This document shows positions 60,693-64,000 of a DNA stretch of 64,000 nt, piece after piece. The number at the start of each line of letters is the position of its first letter. Positions within the stretch are counted from its first letter, which is position 1. Origin of the DNA: Hippopus hippopus (lineage: Eukaryota > Mollusca > Bivalvia > Cardiida > Cardiidae); the NCBI GenBank assembly GCA_946811185.2, contig OX328103.1, positions 6,328,132 through 6,392,131 on the forward strand, in the 5' to 3' direction. The position numbers and the translations under genes were made by a program. Under the pieces are notes generated by a model. That model did no database searches and was not told the origin of the DNA. It worked only from the letters and a program-made list of their open reading frames with translations.

Positions 60693-63600
60693 GTAAGTAG
60701 AATTTTTTTTTTTTTGTTAATTTCAGACATAATATAACTTAATATCCTTAGCGTATCGAATTAACACTTAACGCATTTTGCAGTCCAAAAATAAGACCTA
60801 GATAGATCGAGACTATTGTTATTTTAAGTCTTTTAGAACAAAAAGGTAGACATGTCCAAATTGAAAGAATTTGCAGACGACAATTTACGTATGACACTAA
60901 TCATGGAATTTGTCTTTGAAAGTGTTGAAAACATTGTGGGAAAAGGAGAAAATGCTGATTACCAGTATTTTCTCCTTTTCCCACATTGTTTTCAAAAGGC
61001 TTCTTCCTTAGAGTCTTTAAGACTCTGTATTGTATGGTAAAGGGTTAAAGGATGCTTTTGACACTGTCAAGAGTATCTCGCCAATGCAGACAGAGAAGAT
61101 CAAAGATCAGAATGTACAAAACAATGCACTAAATATACAATCTGATCTTGATCTACACCGAGCTCATAGGCAGCTATAGTTTTCTGACATTAAAAAATTT
61201 TACCAATCAACAAACTTTTACACTAGTCTTAAATGAAAGAATTTGCAGACGACAAAACAAGTTTGGCTCAAATGATGAGATTGTGGGAAAAGAAGAAAAT
61301 GCTGGTAAGTGGTTGCCACCACTTTTTCCGCCATGTTTTTAAAAGGTTTCTCTGTTGGAATCATTTAAACTTGTATTGTGTGGTAATGGGTTTTCCCTTT
61401 TTACTGGATAATGATAATTAAGACTTCTCCAAATTGAGGGCATGAAAAAATTTGCAGATGACAAATCTGAATTTGGAAAGATAGGATTTGTCTGTTAAAG
61501 GATTACCAGATTTTCTCCTTTTTCCACAATGTTTTGAAAGTCTGCCATATCAGATTTGTTAATACATTTGATTGTATGGTAAGTGATGAATTCTTTACCA
61601 AACAACAAAATTTTAGACATGTCCAAATTAAATTAATTACCACACAGTCCCCACTTTCAATGACTCTAAGAAAGACAGCTTTCGAAAAAAATGTGAAAAA
61701 AAAAAAGGAGAAAATGCTGATAACCAGCATTGTCTCCTTTTTCCGTAATATTTTATACCTTTCCCAAATCAATTTCAATTTCTGATTCACATTTTTTTTT
61801 TTGTCTGCAAATGCGTTCAATTTGGGCTTGCCCAAAACTTTGTTGTTTGGTAACAGAGTTAATAGAAAAATCTTTCAGACCTGGGATCTATTTTTTGAAT
61901 TTTTTTCAGAGTTCCACCTGGACAGCCAAACTGTGTTAAAGATTCTGTGTTTGAACAGTATTTCCAGCTTGCTGCAGTAGCATGCTCTGTAGGTGTTGTC
62001 ATTGACATTTGCTTTTTCTTTACCTCATTGACCCAATGGCCATCCGGCAAACCGTAGGTGATCCGTTAGCAGATCCCTCGGTTGTATTATGATGGATCAT
62101 ATTCACACATGACTTACATTTCTCTGAAATAGACAACTTTACTAATTGTAAAATAAGAAAAGTTTACCTAAACATACATCTTTACTCATTTTCATCCAGA
62201 TTTTTAACTGTTTTTTTCTTTATTTTATGAAACTATAATCGCTCTTGTATCTTCATGCCAAATATTGCCCCTGATGGTTGCAAGGTTACACAGATTACAG
62301 CAGATAGAAAATGCATTTCATTCTATTGCGGCTAGCCATAGACATAACAACCACAGTTTCCGGTTTTAATTGAAGAAAAATCCCTACAGTTTCTTTACCC
62401 TATACACCTTATATTGATTTTTTATCTACGTTTACACCACTGACTAGATTATAACACCGTCAAGTTATAAAGGGTTTGTTTACTCTCTGGCTGTAAAGAT
62501 GTCTCTTTAAAAAAGAACACATCAGAGTCACATTGTTCCATGAAAGTCTTTCTCAATTCTTAAAAACAACAAAATTCTGTACTTGTCCAGTTTGAAAGCA
62601 TTTGCAGACAAGAAATAAGAAGTAGCCCAAATGATGATTTCTATCTTTGAAATTGTAAAAACATTGTGAGAAAAGGAGAAATAGCCTTTTCTTTGATTGA
62701 AGGTTAAAATCATCTGCTGCAGTTTTGTTTCTGGAGGTCATATGATATACATGTCCTTTTTATTGACCAGAAAAGTCTATATTAGTTAACCCTTAACTCT
62801 ATACCACACAATCCCGAGTTTTAATGACCCTGATAAAGATAGCTTTTGAGTACATTGAGGGAAAAAGTGAAAATGCTGGTAACCAGCATTTTCATCTTTT
62901 CCCACAATGTTTTCTACCCTTTCACAAAAATTTTCAATTTTTGAGTCACATTTATTGATACATTTCAAGTCTGAAATGTTGTCGTGTAGTAACCTGCTAT
63001 ATAATAAAAATGAATTTTTCAACCCAATAGAAAAAAACCCAAATGTTGCCATTTCAAACTTTTTTTTTTGGAGAAAAATTAATATCTCCTTATTGGATCA
63101 TGCAAGTCCAAGATCAGACTGCCCATTTTGTGAAGCTTGATCTTTTTCTACACTGTCTGCAAAAGCACTGCAAGTCGTGCTTAGCATCCAAAGGGTTTAC
63201 CTGTGTGGTGCTGAACCAGATTTATTTACTTATGCAGACAGCATAGATCAAGATCAGACTGCACAGAAAGTAAAGTCAGTCAAAACATCTTTGAAATTGC
63301 AATATCTGTATTTTTAGTAGCGACCGAGAACATCCATTGCCTTCATTTACCAAATGACAAAATTTTAGACTTGTCCAAACTGAAGGCATGTGCAGACAAC
63401 AAATCAAATGTGACTCAAATGACGAAATTTTTCTATAAAAAGACAGAAAACACTGTGCAAAAAGGAGGAAATGCTGGTTACCAGCATTTTCTCCATTTCC
63501 CACAGTGTTTTCAAAAGGCTTCTTCCTCAGGATCATTGCAGTTGTTTGGTAAAAGGTTGATACATGTCCTTTTTTATTTGTCTGTATCATTTATTTTTAA

Positions 63601-63756
63601 CCCTTGGAGTTAACCGGGTTTTTTTCAAATCAATTTCTTTTCTTTTATCTTCTTCTCTTTGTTTTAGGTTGTGATAATTGTGTTCTTTTCAATTTTGGAA
63701 AAAAGGAATTCAGAGGAAAGATGTCAGTGTGTAGGTGGCAGACTAGGGTTGATATA
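60652..63756 (+). CDS. tentative unrecognised membrane-protein gene (5' part)
   Basis: Three possible exons: 60652-60692, 61910-62053 and 63668-63756. The first two join in phase to MFYQENFNTTRTPI followed by VPPGQPNCVKDSVFEQYF and a hydrophobic stretch, LAAVACSVGVVIDICFFF. The third, read in the frame open through both splice sites, gives CDNCVLFNFGKKEFRGKMSV and a CRW motif. The order (one membrane helix, then a Cys-rich loop with C-x-L-F and C-R) faintly recalls TMEM179-like proteins; this is only a guess. The second and third exons do not match in phase, so a small exon may be missing or one exon may be false. A CpG-rich upstream stretch with an E-box supports a promoter. Confidence 0.33.
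60845..61044 (+). mobile_element. TTAA-HP MITE, left end shortened
   Basis: Starts at TAGACATGTCCAAATTG; tip GCTGATTACCAGT; TTAA on the right. Confidence 0.82.
61085..61160. repeat. short foldback repeat (TAGATCAAGATCAGACTG)
   Basis: GAAGATCAAAGATCAGAATG mirrored by CAATCTGATCTTGATCTACA. Confidence 0.6.
61197..61393 (+). mobile_element. TTAA-HP MITE, diverged
   Basis: Hairpin second arm replaced (AGTGGTTGCCACC tip). Confidence 0.7.
61400..61588 (+). mobile_element. TTAA-HP MITE, diverged with hairpin deletion
   Basis: Left half joins TTACCAGATTTTCTCC. Confidence 0.62.
61590..61862 (-). mobile_element. TTAA-HP MITE inserted in another copy's left end
   Basis: A left end in forward orientation (61590-61632) followed by a reverse-oriented copy from ATTACCACACAGTCCCC to TTTGGTAACAGAG. 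It ends 48 bases before a tentative exon. Confidence 0.72.
61910..62053 (+). CDS. tentative second coding exon with one membrane segment
   Basis: Acceptor TTTTTTTCAG, donor GTAGGT. It is open only in the frame set by the first exon and encodes a hydrophobic run of about 23 residues. Confidence 0.35.
62054..62555. other. possible intron, nothing recognised
   Basis: AT-rich. A small exon needed to fix the phase of the tentative gene could be here, but none stands out. Confidence 0.35.
62560..62705 (+). mobile_element. TTAA-HP MITE, truncated
   Basis: Left half to GTGAGAAAAGGAGAAAT. Confidence 0.6.
62806..62990 (-). mobile_element. TTAA-HP MITE
   Basis: TTAA, then CTCTATACCACACAATCCC; hairpin with one matched pair of changes (GTG / CAT near its tip). 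Confidence 0.78.
63098..63270. repeat. two short foldback repeats (TAGATCAAGATCAGACTG)
   Basis: One at about 63103-63165 and a half copy at 63243-63270 (CATAGATCAAGATCAGACTG). Confidence 0.6.
63345..63557 (+). mobile_element. TTAA-HP MITE
   Basis: CATTTACCAAATGACAAAAT left end; good hairpin (CACTGTGC arm changed). Confidence 0.82.
63668..63756 (+). CDS. tentative third coding exon
   Basis: Acceptor TTTGTTTTAG, donor GTAAGT. Reading from the third base gives 29 codons (CDNCVLF to TRVDI) with three cysteines. It needs a phase-1 donor upstream that has not been found. Confidence 0.4.
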
Positions 63757-63761
63757 GTAAG

Positions 63762-63904
63762 TAACAAGCATTTTCTCCTTTTCCCACAATGTTTCCTACC
63801 CTATTACAGAAGAATTCCATCATTTGAGTCACAGTTTATATTATGTACTTTGCAAATGCTGTCAGTTTGAACAGGTCTTTTTTTTCCATTCGATAAAAGG
63901 TTTA
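63762..63904 (-). mobile_element. TTAA-HP MITE, left-truncated
   Basis: Starts AACAAGCATTTTCTCCTTTT directly after the tentative exon's donor. Confidence 0.68.
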
Positions 63905-64000
63905 CCCTTAACCGAACTATCTTATATTTTAATGACCCAGAGGAAGAAGGCAATTGGAAAACATTGTGAGAATAGGAGAAAATGTGTGTAACCAGCATTT
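63905..64000 (-). mobile_element. TTAA-HP MITE, cut by the window end
   Basis: ACCCTTAACCGAACTATC to the hairpin tip GTAACCAGCATTT. Confidence 0.7.

Overview
The window is animal nuclear DNA, almost certainly from a bivalve mollusc and most likely a heterodont clam or mussel. It has short exons in long AT-rich introns, intact GT-AG splice sites, and animal-type nuclear genes. It also carries dispersed repeats typical of bivalves: elements with a roughly 145-170 bp tandem core, tRNA-derived SINEs, and many foldback MITEs. The species call is inference; the animal genes are seen directly. No bacterial operon, CRISPR array, rRNA or intact tRNA gene was found.

Layout. (1) About 960-14620, plus strand: the last five coding exons of OXA1L, the mitochondrial inner-membrane insertase; its 5' exons lie left of the window. 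(2) 20779-36425, minus strand: a complete 11-exon OSGEP (Kae1), the catalytic subunit of the KEOPS complex. All intron phases join and the spliced protein is 335 residues, the length of the human protein. (3) 38755-50321, plus strand: a complete 6-exon gene of about 991 residues of the N4BP1/KHNYN family, with KH-like N-terminus, NYN/Zc3h12-type RNase domain and C-terminal CoCUN-like segment. It is divergent from OSGEP, with start codons about 2.3 kb apart. (4) About 60650-63760, plus strand: a tentative, unrecognised membrane-protein gene (three possible exons, one phase unresolved), running off the right end.

The rest is dominated by one repeat family, called TTAA-HP here. It is about 220 bp, flanked by TTAA, with ends that read CYCTTTACCA inward and a central palindrome of 67 bp (two 33-base arms and one central base). 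Some 95 copies and fragments occur in both orientations, in every long intron and spacer. The TTAA target and C-rich ends point to a non-autonomous piggyBac-type MITE; no transposase is in the window. An empty paralogous site proves the TTAA duplication. Several copies show paired changes in both hairpin arms, and others have lost the hairpin cleanly.

Other repeats: elements with a tandem core and conserved ends resembling bivalve pearl / Helitron-like elements, foldback elements of several families, hAT-like MITEs with CAGAG/CAGGG ends, a 2.67 kb element with roughly 90 bp inverted ends, and two SINEs with target duplications. Most other small open frames are translations of these repeats.

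The three recognised genes have no common pathway (mitochondrial insertion, tRNA t6A modification, RNA decay/ubiquitin control). Their human counterparts OXA1L, OSGEP and KHNYN all lie on chromosome 14q11-q12, so the block probably reflects ancestral linkage rather than functional clustering.
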